DNA from: Haliea sp040221975
GTDB taxonomy: Bacteria > Pseudomonadota > Gammaproteobacteria > Pseudomonadales > Halieaceae
Reading direction: 5' to 3'
Assembly (NCBI GenBank): GCA_040221975.1
Contig: JAVJWR010000017.1
Location: 62,001-126,000 of the forward strand
Length of the DNA: 64,000 nucleotides
The position numbers were made by a program, and so were the translations under genes. The first letter of the stretch is position 1. The number at the start of each line of letters is the position of its first letter. The notes beneath the pieces are model-generated. The model saw nothing but the letters and a program-made list of their open reading frames with translations, was not told the DNA's origin and made no database searches. Below, one piece after another: positions 10,073 through 18,353 of this stretch.

Positions 10073-11899
10073 TCAGGTTGTCATGTGCAGCAACTCTGCC
10101 GGAACCGGCACAGGCACGGTCAGCAGCAACTGGGCATAGCCCTTGCCCTGTGGATCGGTGCGCAGGCTGGCGATTCCGCCACCGGCCAGCACATCGTGCA
10201 GCAGGAAGTTCAGGGCGTGGCTGCCGGGCAGATAGAATCGCTGCACCGGCTGCGCCTGTTCGGGGCGCAGGAAGTGGTCGAAGAAAGCGGCCACCCGCGC
10301 TTCCGTCAGCGCCGCGGCAATCCAGGGCAGATACTCCGGGCGCCGCGCGATAACGCCGATATTGGCCTTGTCACCCTTGTCGCCACTGCGCCCGAAGGCC
10401 AGCTGCTCCAGTGGCACGTCCACCAGCGCCGCATCGGTGTGCGGTGGCAACGGCAGCTGTGCAGGTGCTTGCGGGGCAGGCCTACAAACGTGCGCCTCCA
10501 CAAATGTTGCGGGCGCACCCGCGACTTCCACGCTCAGCGCCAGTTCCGCCTTCGGCAACAGCAAAGAGAACAGGCGCACCACCGGCGAGGGCTTGGCCCG
10601 CGCCCCGGCAAAGCTGCACAGGCCCGGCGGCGCCGCCAGCGCAATCCCCGTCATCTCCTTCAGGAACAGGCCGACGCCGCGAGCGCTTGCGTGTTTCACC
10701 GCAATCTTGATATCGACCTCCCGCACATTACTGACCGCGGCGGCCGCGCCGAAATGTGATTCAACGCCACTGATTTCGACGCTGGTTTCGCTGAGATCCG
10801 GCAGACCCCGCTCGCGCAACAGCGCCCGGGTACGGGCGAACACGCCCTCGGCAAACACTTCCGCCTTGCGCCGGGCATCGCGCCCGACCATGGTCCAGAT
10901 ATGGCCGGCGCGAAAGCCGTCGGCCCAGGTGAGGCTGACCTTGTAGTTCTCCGGTGCGCCGTGCCCGCGCGCGCCCGCCACCCGCACCCGATCCACGGCG
11001 GTCTGCTCCAGGGTCACAGTGGAGAAGTCGCAGCAGACGTCCGGCAGCAGATACGCCTGGGGATCACCGATCTCGTACAGCATTTGCTCCGCCACCGTGC
11101 CCACGGTCACCGTGCCACCAGTGCCGGCGGGTTTGCCCACTTCGAAGGCGCCGTCGGCAGAGACCGTCGCCAGCGGGTAGCCGGCGCTGGCCAGGGTATC
11201 AGCAACGCTTTCCCAGTCCGTGTAATTGCCACCGGTGGCCTGGGTACCGCACTCGAGGATATGCCCGGCCAGGCTGCCCTGGGCCAGGCGATCAAAGTCT
11301 TGCGGCTGCCAGCCAAAAGCGTGGATGCAGGCACCCAGGGTGACTGCGCTGTCCACGCAGCGGCCGGTGATGACAATATCGGCACCACGTCGAAGACACT
11401 CGGCTATGGGGAAAGCACCGAGATAGGCGTTGGCACTCGCCACCCGGTCAGGGTCCGGGAACGGCTCACCGGAAAACATTTCCCGGATCGCGCCGCCACC
11501 GCTGCGGTCGGCCAGCTCCTGCACGCGCGGCAGCAGATCGTCGCCGAGCACTGTCGCCACCACCAGGTCCAGCCCCTGGTCAGCGATCAGCTTGCGCAAG
11601 GCCTCTGCACAGGCCCGCGGGTTGACGCCGCCGGCGTTGGCGATCACCTTCACCCCGCATGCCGCAATCCGCTGCAGATTCGGTGCCATGGCAGCGCTGA
11701 CAAAATCCGTGGCGTAGCCCTGCTCCGGGTCCGCCGCCCGGGCGCGGGCCATGATCGACATGGTGACTTCCGCCAGGTAGTCGTAGACCAGGTAATCCAG
11801 ACCCTCCACCGCCAGCAGCTGCGGCGTTGCCAGAGCGGCGTCGCCCCAGTAGCCCGAGGCGCCGCCGATGGTAATGGCCCCAGTTTTCGTGCCGGTCAT
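10073..11899 (-). CDS. AtuA-like acyclic terpene utilization protein (DUF1446)
   Basis: 608 residues in two parts. About 1-450 is the DUF1446/AtuA domain: it begins ITIGGASGYWGDA, then YDYLAEVTMSIMARAR, KVIANAGGVNP, and DIVITGRCVDSAVTLG, all typical of the family. About 500-600 is a small C-terminal domain (LAFGRSGDKGDKANIGVIAR) often fused to it. AtuA is needed for citronellol/geraniol breakdown in Pseudomonas, but its reaction is not established. Here it leads the four-gene carboxylase operon, 118 nt downstream of an AraC regulator reading the same way. The dehydrogenase and second carboxylase-like genes of the full atu cluster are absent, so the substrate may differ. Confidence 0.85.
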   Translation of the reverse strand: MTGTKTGAITIGGASGYWGDAALATPQLLAVEGLDYLVYDYLAEVTMSIMARARAADPEQGYATDFVSAAMAPNLQRIAACGVKVIANAGGVNPRACAEALRKLIADQGLDLVVATVLGDDLLPRVQELADRSGGGAIREMFSGEPFPDPDRVASANAYLGAFPIAECLRRGADIVITGRCVDSAVTLGACIHAFGWQPQDFDRLAQGSLAGHILECGTQATGGNYTDWESVADTLASAGYPLATVSADGAFEVGKPAGTGGTVTVGTVAEQMLYEIGDPQAYLLPDVCCDFSTVTLEQTAVDRVRVAGARGHGAPENYKVSLTWADGFRAGHIWTMVGRDARRKAEVFAEGVFARTRALLRERGLPDLSETSVEISGVESHFGAAAAVSNVREVDIKIAVKHASARGVGLFLKEMTGIALAAPPGLCSFAGARAKPSPVVRLFSLLLPKAELALSVEVAGAPATFVEAHVCRPAPQAPAQLPLPPHTDAALVDVPLEQLAFGRSGDKGDKANIGVIARRPEYLPWIAAALTEARVAAFFDHFLRPEQAQPVQRFYLPGSHALNFLLHDVLAGGGIASLRTDPQGKGYAQLLLTVPVPVPAELLHMTT

Positions 11900-12017
11900 G
11901 CCCTGCCCTCTGTACTGTTATTGTCCGCGCGCCCGCAGGCATCGAACTGCAGACTACCGCCACCGGCCAGTGCCTGCTTGTGTGAACTGGCTGGCGTCTG
12001 TGGGAAGTGCTGGGCGC

Positions 12018-12794
12018 TCAGGCCCGGAGAGAGGGGTCTGTATGCACTGCCAGGCGCCGCGAGCCGGAAAAAATATCCCGGGGCCGCAAGCCGTAAATAC
12101 GTCTTATGGAATGGCTGAAGTGCGTGGAGTCCGGGTAGCCTATCTGCAGCGCCACTTCGGTGAGGCTGCTGCCCCTGGCAACGTGGGCCAGCATGGCACG
12201 GGCGCGCTTCCAGGCACAGAAACTGCGGAAGGTCATGCCCACTTCATCGCGGAACAGGTGCACGAAGCGAGAGAAGGACAGGCCGCAGGCCGCTGCATGA
12301 TCTGCGGCGGCATGCTTGTCGCCGGGGTTGGCGGCAATGGTCTCCGCGGCGGCGGCAATGCGAGGATCCAGCTGCCGCGCCAGCAGATCGCTGCCGAAAA
12401 AGTAGCGGTCTACGGCGCTGTCACTGCACTCCAGGACCTGTGACTGCCGCGGCCAGTCGTCAAACGCCCTCTGCAAACGACGGTGCTCGACGGACCCATC
12501 CACACAGGCAGCCCGCCACGAAGCCTCCTCCGGCACCAGCTCCGGCTCGATAACGATCAGGTCGATCACCCGTTCCGGCACCGAGATCGCAACAGGCACG
12601 TTGGCAGGCACCAGCGCAATGCGAGTGCTCTGCCGGGGGGCGTCACCAATGCGGATACTGAATGGTTCTCCCGCTGTCGAGTAGATCGACAAGCCGCCGA
12701 GGGTTCGCTCCCGGGGCTGCCCCAGCAAGCCGCGGTACACCGTGCGCCCGCGGGTGATCATCATCGCCAGTTCTGGCGGCGGCGCTGCTGTCAC
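12018..12794 (-). CDS. AraC-family transcriptional regulator
   Basis: 258 residues. The C-terminal 100 form the double helix-turn-helix: LSFSRFVHLFRDEVGMTFRSF and then LTEVALQIGYPDSTHFSHS with LRPRDIF, the standard AraC/XylS ending. The N-terminal part is a short cupin-like sensor (IALVPANVPVAIS). Its ATG overlaps the fadE stop (ATGA, 12791-12794), so it is probably translated from the fadE transcript, and it stands just before the AtuA-like operon. Control of one or both acyl-CoA gene sets in response to an intermediate is a fair inference. Confidence 0.88.
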   Translation of the reverse strand: MTAAPPPELAMMITRGRTVYRGLLGQPRERTLGGLSIYSTAGEPFSIRIGDAPRQSTRIALVPANVPVAISVPERVIDLIVIEPELVPEEASWRAACVDGSVEHRRLQRAFDDWPRQSQVLECSDSAVDRYFFGSDLLARQLDPRIAAAAETIAANPGDKHAAADHAAACGLSFSRFVHLFRDEVGMTFRSFCAWKRARAMLAHVARGSSLTEVALQIGYPDSTHFSHSIRRIYGLRPRDIFSGSRRLAVHTDPSLRA

Positions 12795-15196
12795 AGCAGG
12801 GTTTCGAAGTGGTCGGTCAGCACGCAGTCGCGGCGACGGACATCGTACTCGCGCAGCGGCTCCACGTCCTCGCTGCGAATAATCTGCTTGTTCACGGCCG
12901 CCTGCAGCGCCTCGTCCAGGGTCTCGGCGTCCAACTCACCCTTGCTCCAGGCCCGCTGCAAGGCCTGGAACGGCTTGTCCACTTGCAGCAGCATCTGGTA
13001 GGTCGTCTCCACCCGGCCGACCGCATCCTCGGGATCCTCACTCACGTAGACATGGGTTGCCAGCATCGCGCGCACCGCGTTGGGCTCCATGACCAGTGCA
13101 CCCAGTTCGCGAATCTGGCGGTCATCCGGCGCCCGGAAAACCCGCCCCAGGGGCAGGCACAGGGCGCGCATGAGCAGGCCCAGGGCGCGCGGCTGGAAGT
13201 TGTCACAGTAGGCGAGCAAGGCCTGCTGGGCAGCGTACAGGGAGTTCTGCAGGGCAAAGGCCGCGTGCGCGTCACCCTCCTTGCTGCGAGGCTGGGTGGC
13301 GTGGAATTTCAACAGGCTGCTGGCGATGAACAGCTGGCTGTGGACGTCCCCCAGGCGTGCCGACAGCAACTCGCGGCGCTTGAGATCGCCGCCGAGGACG
13401 CCCAGGGCGACATCGGCACAGGTGGCCAGCGCCGCACTCAGGTGATTGATGCGCTGATACCAGCGGCGGCTGAAATCATCGGCACCCGAGGGTACCGGGC
13501 TGAAGCGCGCGGCACTGACCCCCAGTATCACCAGCCGCGCCAGGTTGCTGCTGATATGGCCGAGGTGCTGCAGAAACAGCGGCTCGAATTCACGCAAACC
13601 CTCGTGGGTCTCCTCCGCCTGCAGGGTCTGCATTTCGTCGAACAGGTAGGGATGACAGCGCATGGCCCCCTGGCCAAAGATCATCAGCGAGCGGGTGAGG
13701 ATATTGGCGCCTTCAACCGTGATCGCCACCGGCAGGGCATGGTAGCCCGCGGCGAGGAAATTGCGCGGCCCGAGCTGGATGCCGCGGCCACCAACAACGT
13801 CCATGCCATGGTTGACCAGATTCCGCATCAACTCGGTGGCGTGGTATTTGGCCATGGCGGTCATCACCGAAGGTGTACCGTCCTCCAGGCCCCGGGTGAC
13901 CATCTGCCGCATCGCCTCCAGGGTGTAGGCGCCAGAGGCAATCTCGGCAGTGGCTTCCTGTACGCCCTCGAACTTCCCCACTTCCATGTTGAACTGGCGG
14001 CGGATGCGGGCGTAGGCGCCCACCATCAGGTAGCACATTTCGCCGCTGGCGGTGGACAGGGCCGGCAGCGAGACGCCGCGACCAGCGCCCAGGCACTCGA
14101 TCAGCATGCGCCAGCCCTTGCCGGCCATCTCCGGCCCACCGATGATCCAGTCCACCGGGATGAACACGTCCTCGCCCATGACCGGCCCGTTCATGAACGG
14201 CGCCCCGGGATTGTGGCGACGCCCGATCTCCACTCCCGGGTGGTCGGCCGGCAGCAGGGCGCAGGTAATGCCGTAGTCGACCTTGTCCGGGTCGCCCAGC
14301 AAACCCTCCGGGTCCCGCAGCTGGAAGGCCAGCCCCACGACCGTGGCCACCGGTGCCAGGGTAATCCAGCGCTTGTGGAAGTTGAGCCGCAGGCCGATGA
14401 CTTCCTCGCCCTCGAATTCCCCCTTGCAGACCAGCCCGATATCCGGGATGGCCCCCGCATCCGAGCCCACCTCGGGACCGGTGAGACCGAAACAGGGCAG
14501 TTCCGAGCCGTCCGCCAGGCCCGGCAGCCAGCGCTGCTTCTGTTCATCGGTGCCGTACTTCACCAGCAGTTCGCCGGGGCCGAGGGAATTGGGCACCATG
14601 GCCGTAACCGCCGCGGTGATGGAGCGGCTGGCGATCTTGCTCATGATGCGGCTCTGGGCGTAGGGGCTGAAATCCCGGCCGCCGAAGGCCTCGGGGATAA
14701 TCAGGCCAAAAAAGCCCTTCTGCCGCAGATAGTCCCACACCTCCGGCGACAGGTCCTGGCGCTGGTGCACATCCCATTCATCGATCATGCCGCAGAGCTC
14801 GTTGGTCTCGTTGTCGATGAACGCCTGTTCCTTGTCGGTCAACAGCGGCGGGTGAATGGCCGCAAAGCGATGCCAGTCCGGCTTGCCACTGAACAGGTCC
14901 TTTTCCCACCAGGTAGTGCCCGCTTCCAGGGCCTCGCGCTCGGTGCTGCTCATCGGGGGCATGGCTTTGCGCAGCATGGCGTAGACCGGTGCCACCAGGT
15001 AGTGGCGGCGCCACTCCTCGACATTGAGCAGGGCGATTACTGCCACAACCGGCAACAGCACCAGCCACATGCCGCCGTGCAACTGGGTCAGCAACAGTGT
15101 GCCAACACCCGTCACCACAGAGCCGACCGGCAATGACGGGCGGTACCAGAGCACCGCGATGACCAGGGCAAGGAAGAGCAGAATAGACAGCAACAT
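12791..15196 (-). CDS. fadE: Acyl-CoA dehydrogenase FadE
   Basis: 801 residues, close to the 814 of E. coli FadE, a membrane-bound long-chain acyl-CoA dehydrogenase that starts beta-oxidation and passes electrons to an electron-transfer flavoprotein. The N-terminus has two hydrophobic segments (about 1-17 and 30-55). The FAD/substrate core spans about 130-480: GLIIPEAFGG, PCFGLTGPEVGSDAG, KRWITLAPVA, GRGVSLPALS and GRGIQLGPRNFLA. The C-terminal third is the FadE-specific DUF1974-type extension. The ATG at 15196 was chosen because GAGGT lies about 9 nt upstream and the hydrophobic helix begins at once; a start 17 codons earlier is possible. Confidence 0.93.
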   Translation of the reverse strand: MLLSILLFLALVIAVLWYRPSLPVGSVVTGVGTLLLTQLHGGMWLVLLPVVAVIALLNVEEWRRHYLVAPVYAMLRKAMPPMSSTEREALEAGTTWWEKDLFSGKPDWHRFAAIHPPLLTDKEQAFIDNETNELCGMIDEWDVHQRQDLSPEVWDYLRQKGFFGLIIPEAFGGRDFSPYAQSRIMSKIASRSITAAVTAMVPNSLGPGELLVKYGTDEQKQRWLPGLADGSELPCFGLTGPEVGSDAGAIPDIGLVCKGEFEGEEVIGLRLNFHKRWITLAPVATVVGLAFQLRDPEGLLGDPDKVDYGITCALLPADHPGVEIGRRHNPGAPFMNGPVMGEDVFIPVDWIIGGPEMAGKGWRMLIECLGAGRGVSLPALSTASGEMCYLMVGAYARIRRQFNMEVGKFEGVQEATAEIASGAYTLEAMRQMVTRGLEDGTPSVMTAMAKYHATELMRNLVNHGMDVVGGRGIQLGPRNFLAAGYHALPVAITVEGANILTRSLMIFGQGAMRCHPYLFDEMQTLQAEETHEGLREFEPLFLQHLGHISSNLARLVILGVSAARFSPVPSGADDFSRRWYQRINHLSAALATCADVALGVLGGDLKRRELLSARLGDVHSQLFIASSLLKFHATQPRSKEGDAHAAFALQNSLYAAQQALLAYCDNFQPRALGLLMRALCLPLGRVFRAPDDRQIRELGALVMEPNAVRAMLATHVYVSEDPEDAVGRVETTYQMLLQVDKPFQALQRAWSKGELDAETLDEALQAAVNKQIIRSEDVEPLREYDVRRRDCVLTDHFETLL

Positions 15197-15270
15197 GACA
15201 GGTTTACCTCGCTGTGACGCTGCCACGACGGCGCGCCCTTGTTTCAATCCACAGCTATAACCTTAGTCCA

Positions 15271-15300
15271 TTACGGTGACTGCGCACAATGCGTTATACT
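15271..15300 (+). promoter_or_regulatory. Probable sigma70 promoter for sodB
   Basis: TTACGG (15271-15276), 18-nt spacer, TATACT (15295-15300). The predicted start near 15307 would give a 5' leader of about 118 nt before sodB. The -35 match is weak and the -10 is good. Confidence 0.45.
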
Positions 15301-15424
15301 ACGGGTCCTTCGCTGGACCTCCACCAATAACAGCGCCGGATGCCGCAACAGCGGGCCGGTGACGCGAAAGCACAAGTCTGGACGATTGCCAACTCACCAA
15401 TCCTGAAATTTCTGGAGGACTACC

Positions 15425-16006
15425 ATGGCTTTTGAACTCCCCGCCCTGCCCTACCCGCGCGATGCACTGGCACCGCACATATCCGAGGAGACCATCGACT
15501 ATCACTATGGCAAGCACCACAACACCTACGTCGAGAAGCTGAACGGCATGGTGCCCGGCACCGAATTCGAGGGCAAGTCGCTGGAAGAGATCATCAAGAC
15601 AGCCTCCGGTGGCGTATTCAACAATGCGGCCCAGGTCTGGAACCACAGCTTCTATTGGGAATGCCTGAGCCCCAACGGCGGCGGTAAAGCCACCGGTGCC
15701 GTGGCCGCTGCCATTGACAAGGCCTTCGGTTCTTTTGCCGAATTCAAAAAAGAATTCAGCGAAGCAGCTGCCGGCAACTTCGGCTCCGGCTGGACCTGGC
15801 TGGTCAAGAACGCTGACGGCAGCGTGGCCATCGTCAACACCAGCAACGCCGGTACCCCGCTGACCGACAGCGCGGTGACACCGCTGCTGACCGTGGACGT
15901 GTGGGAGCACGCCTACTACATCGACTACCGCAATGCCCGCCCCAAGTACCTGGAGGCTTTCTGGGCGCTGGTGAACTGGGACTTCGTGAACAAGAATTTC
16001 GCCTGA
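15425..16006 (+). CDS. sodB: Superoxide dismutase [Fe]
   Basis: Converts superoxide to oxygen and peroxide in the cytoplasm. 193 residues, the normal size. Metal ligands are all present: His27, His74, Asp158 and His162 (VDVWEHAYYIDYRN). NNAAQVWNH places a Gln (70) in the N-terminal half, as in iron rather than manganese enzymes. GGAGGA sits just upstream of the ATG. It stands alone, with its own promoter and a GC hairpin after it. Many relatives are repressed when iron is low through a small RNA; no sign of that is readable here. Confidence 0.96.
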   Translation: MAFELPALPYPRDALAPHISEETIDYHYGKHHNTYVEKLNGMVPGTEFEGKSLEEIIKTASGGVFNNAAQVWNHSFYWECLSPNGGGKATGAVAAAIDKAFGSFAEFKKEFSEAAAGNFGSGWTWLVKNADGSVAIVNTSNAGTPLTDSAVTPLLTVDVWEHAYYIDYRNARPKYLEAFWALVNWDFVNKNFA

Positions 16007-16014
16007 GTCCCGAT

Positions 16015-16041
16015 GCCGGCGCGGATTTTTGCCGCGCCGGC
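16015..16041. terminator. Hairpin between sodB and the AsnC-type gene
   Basis: Perfect 10-bp stem GCCGGCGCGG / CCGCGCCGGC with a 7-nt loop (ATTTTTG), lying between two converging genes. No T-run follows on either strand, so any termination would be moderate or Rho-assisted. Confidence 0.5.
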
Positions 16042-16055
16042 CCTTCCTCCCCACC

Positions 16056-16505
16056 CTACACCGGCAACACCGTGGTGGCCTTGATCTCCTCCATCACAAA
16101 ACTGGCGGACACATCGAACAGGTCCGCGGCGATCAGCTGCTGGTAGAGTCGGTCATAGTCCGGCATGTCGGCGACCACCGCCTTCAGCAGATAGTCGAGC
16201 TGTCCACCCAGGCGATAGACCTCGAGCACGCCCTCCACGCCCTGCACCACTTCCCGAAAGCGCTGCACCCAGGCTTCATTGTGTTGATTGGTGCGGATGG
16301 TGATGAACACCGTGAGCCCGAGCCCGACCCTGGCGGCATTGAGCAGGGTCACCCGCTGGCGGATCACTTCGTTGTGCTCCAGCTTTTGCAGCCGCCGCCA
16401 GCAGGCGGATTTGGAGATGCTCACCCGCTCGGCGAGGTCCGCCACCGACAGCGCGGCGTCAACCTGTAGCAGGCGCAACAATTGTTTGTCGGTCGAATCG
16501 AGCAT
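16056..16505 (-). CDS. Lrp/AsnC family transcriptional regulator
   Basis: 149 residues. The N-terminus LDSTDKQLLRLLQVDAALSVADLAERV followed by ISKSACWRRLQKLE is the Lrp/AsnC helix-turn-helix. The C-terminal half is the RAM ligand-binding fold (VFITIRTNQH, then VLEVYRLGGQLDYLLKAVVADMPDYD). The ATG at 16505 matches the family start; a GTG 15 nt upstream is the alternative. It is divergent from a class V aminotransferase gene, the usual arrangement for an amino-acid-sensing local regulator, and the shared 170-bp AT-rich gap holds inverted repeats. Confidence 0.9.
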   Translation of the reverse strand: MLDSTDKQLLRLLQVDAALSVADLAERVSISKSACWRRLQKLEHNEVIRQRVTLLNAARVGLGLTVFITIRTNQHNEAWVQRFREVVQGVEGVLEVYRLGGQLDYLLKAVVADMPDYDRLYQQLIAADLFDVSASFVMEEIKATTVLPV

Positions 16506-16535
16506 TCGTGTCTCTCGCACCCCAGGAAGGAACGT

Positions 16536-16611
16536 TATTTCGAAATATAAAAAAATAATGGAACATTGTAGCTATATTATCAAATATTCAAACACAATCA
16601 GGCACAATGTT
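16536..16611. promoter_or_regulatory. Divergent promoter region with AsnC-type operator candidates
   Basis: In an AT-rich island within GC-rich DNA lie a perfect 12-bp palindrome TATTTCGAAATA (16536-16547) and an inverted pair AACATTGT (16562-16569) / ACAATGTT (16604-16611), whose centres are 42 bp, about four helical turns, apart. Same-face spacing of this kind suits an octameric Lrp/AsnC protein. -10-like TATATT/TATTAT sequences lie at 16573-16580. Confidence 0.5.
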
Positions 16612-16675
16612 TCGGCTCCCAGACGCTAGAATTCTCACCCGAAATCAACCGCAATCCACCCCGGGAGTATTGCCC

Positions 16676-18349
16676 ATGAGCCACCTGATCGAGCGGATAC
16701 GCCAGGCCGTCATCGGCCAGCGCCAGCCCATCGCCACGCCGTTCGGTGACAAGCCGCTGGTGTATGCGGACTACACCGCCTCTGGCCGCAGCCTCGACTT
16801 CATTGAGGAGTACATCCGCGAACAGGTGCTGCCCTTCTACGCCAACACCCATACCGAGACCTCCTTTACCGGAGCCCATACCACGACTCTGCGCGAAGCG
16901 GCACGCAAGCAGGTGCGCGCAGCCGTCAATGGCGGCAGCGAGGACAAGGTGATCTTTTGCGGTTCCGGGGCCACCGCCGCCATCAACAAGCTGATCGATG
17001 TGCTGAATCTGCGCCTGCCGGCGGAACTGGATGCCCGCTGCCACTTGTCGGCACAGCTGCCCGAGGCCGAGCGGCCAGTGGTCTTTATCGGCCCCTATGA
17101 GCACCACTCCAACGAACTGCCCTGGCGCGAGAGCATCGCCGAACTGGAGGTCATCCCCCTCGATACCCGGGGTGGCATCGACCAGCAGGCACTGGCATCC
17201 GCCCTGGGGCGGCACGCACATCGCTCCCTGCTGATTGGCAGCTTTTCCGCCGCATCGAATGTCACCGGTATCAAGAGTGATGTGGCCGCCGTGACCCGCC
17301 TGCTGAAGGCGCACGGCGCGCTGGCGTTCTGGGACTACGCCGCCGCCGGCCCCTACGTGGCCATCGACATGAACGGCGCAGACCCGCTGGACGCGGTATT
17401 CCTGTCCCCGCACAAATTTGTCGGCGGCCCCGGTACACCGGGTATCCTGGTGGCCAAAAGCGCGTTATTCGGCAACCGGGTGCCGGCCATGGTGGGCGGT
17501 GGCACGGTGACCTATGTGACCCCGGAGGACCACGTCTACAGCCGCGATATCGAGCGGCGCGAGGAAGGCGGCACCCCGGCCATCGTGGAATCCATTCGCG
17601 CCGGCCTGGTTTTCTCTCTGCAACAGGCCGTAGGCACCGACACCATCCAGGCCCGCGAATCGACACTGGCCGAACGCGCCATGACCCGGCTCCGGGACTG
17701 CCCCAACATCGAAGTACTGGGCAGTCACGCTGCTTCGCGCCTGCCGATTTTCTCCCTGCGTTTTCGTCACGGCGAGCGCGACCTGCACTACGGCTTCGTG
17801 GTGGCGCTGCTCAACGACCTGTTCGGCATCCAGGCGCGCGGTGGCTGCTCCTGCGCGGGACCCTACGCCCACGCCCTGCTGGGCATGGATATGGCCTACA
17901 GCAAGCAGTTGGAAGCGGCGATCACCGCTGGCATCAGCCTGCTGCGGCCGGGCTGGGTACGTTTGAACTTCAACTACTTCATTGATGATGAGGAGTTTGA
18001 ATACCTGCTGCGGGCGCTGGAACTGGTGGCCGAACATGGCTGGCGCCTTTTGCCCTGCTACCAGGTGGACACGACGCACGGGGTGTGGCGCTTTCAGGGT
18101 CATCGGAGCGAGCGTCCGGATCCACTTGCGAATCTGGGCTGGCTGGAGCAGCCGACAACGCCAGCTGCAGGCACCCCGCCACTGACATTGCAGGCACAGC
18201 TCACTGTGGCGGAACGGGAATTAACCCGGGGCGATCGCGCTGCAACATCCGTGACCCTGCAACTTCCAGCTGCATACGAACATCTGCGCTGGTTTGCCCT
18301 GCCACAGGAGGTAGCGCCCGCGCTTGCTGCCCAGGGCCAGACTGCCTGA
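16676..18349 (+). CDS. Class V aminotransferase / cysteine desulfurase-like protein
   Basis: 557 residues, PLP-dependent fold type I. The NifS/Csd-like core covers about 1-420: YADYTASGRSL, the pyridoxal-phosphate region FCGSGATAAINKL, HHSNELPW, and SPHKFVGGPGTPG with the Schiff-base Lys at 247. GGCSCAGPYAH provides Cys residues near the site of the catalytic Cys in desulfurases. The last 130 residues are an extension not typical of IscS/SufS. The ATG at 16676 has GGGAG upstream. Whether the enzyme moves amino groups or removes sulfur is open; regulation by the divergent AsnC-type protein favours an amino-acid substrate. Confidence 0.82.
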   Translation: MSHLIERIRQAVIGQRQPIATPFGDKPLVYADYTASGRSLDFIEEYIREQVLPFYANTHTETSFTGAHTTTLREAARKQVRAAVNGGSEDKVIFCGSGATAAINKLIDVLNLRLPAELDARCHLSAQLPEAERPVVFIGPYEHHSNELPWRESIAELEVIPLDTRGGIDQQALASALGRHAHRSLLIGSFSAASNVTGIKSDVAAVTRLLKAHGALAFWDYAAAGPYVAIDMNGADPLDAVFLSPHKFVGGPGTPGILVAKSALFGNRVPAMVGGGTVTYVTPEDHVYSRDIERREEGGTPAIVESIRAGLVFSLQQAVGTDTIQARESTLAERAMTRLRDCPNIEVLGSHAASRLPIFSLRFRHGERDLHYGFVVALLNDLFGIQARGGCSCAGPYAHALLGMDMAYSKQLEAAITAGISLLRPGWVRLNFNYFIDDEEFEYLLRALELVAEHGWRLLPCYQVDTTHGVWRFQGHRSERPDPLANLGWLEQPTTPAAGTPPLTLQAQLTVAERELTRGDRAATSVTLQLPAAYEHLRWFALPQEVAPALAAQGQTA

Positions 18350-18353
18350 GCTG

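Noticed and set aside
12809..15136. 775-codon open frame on the + strand opposite fadE
   Set aside because: Same shadow effect; no start context and no recognisable protein, whereas the minus strand encodes a full FadE.
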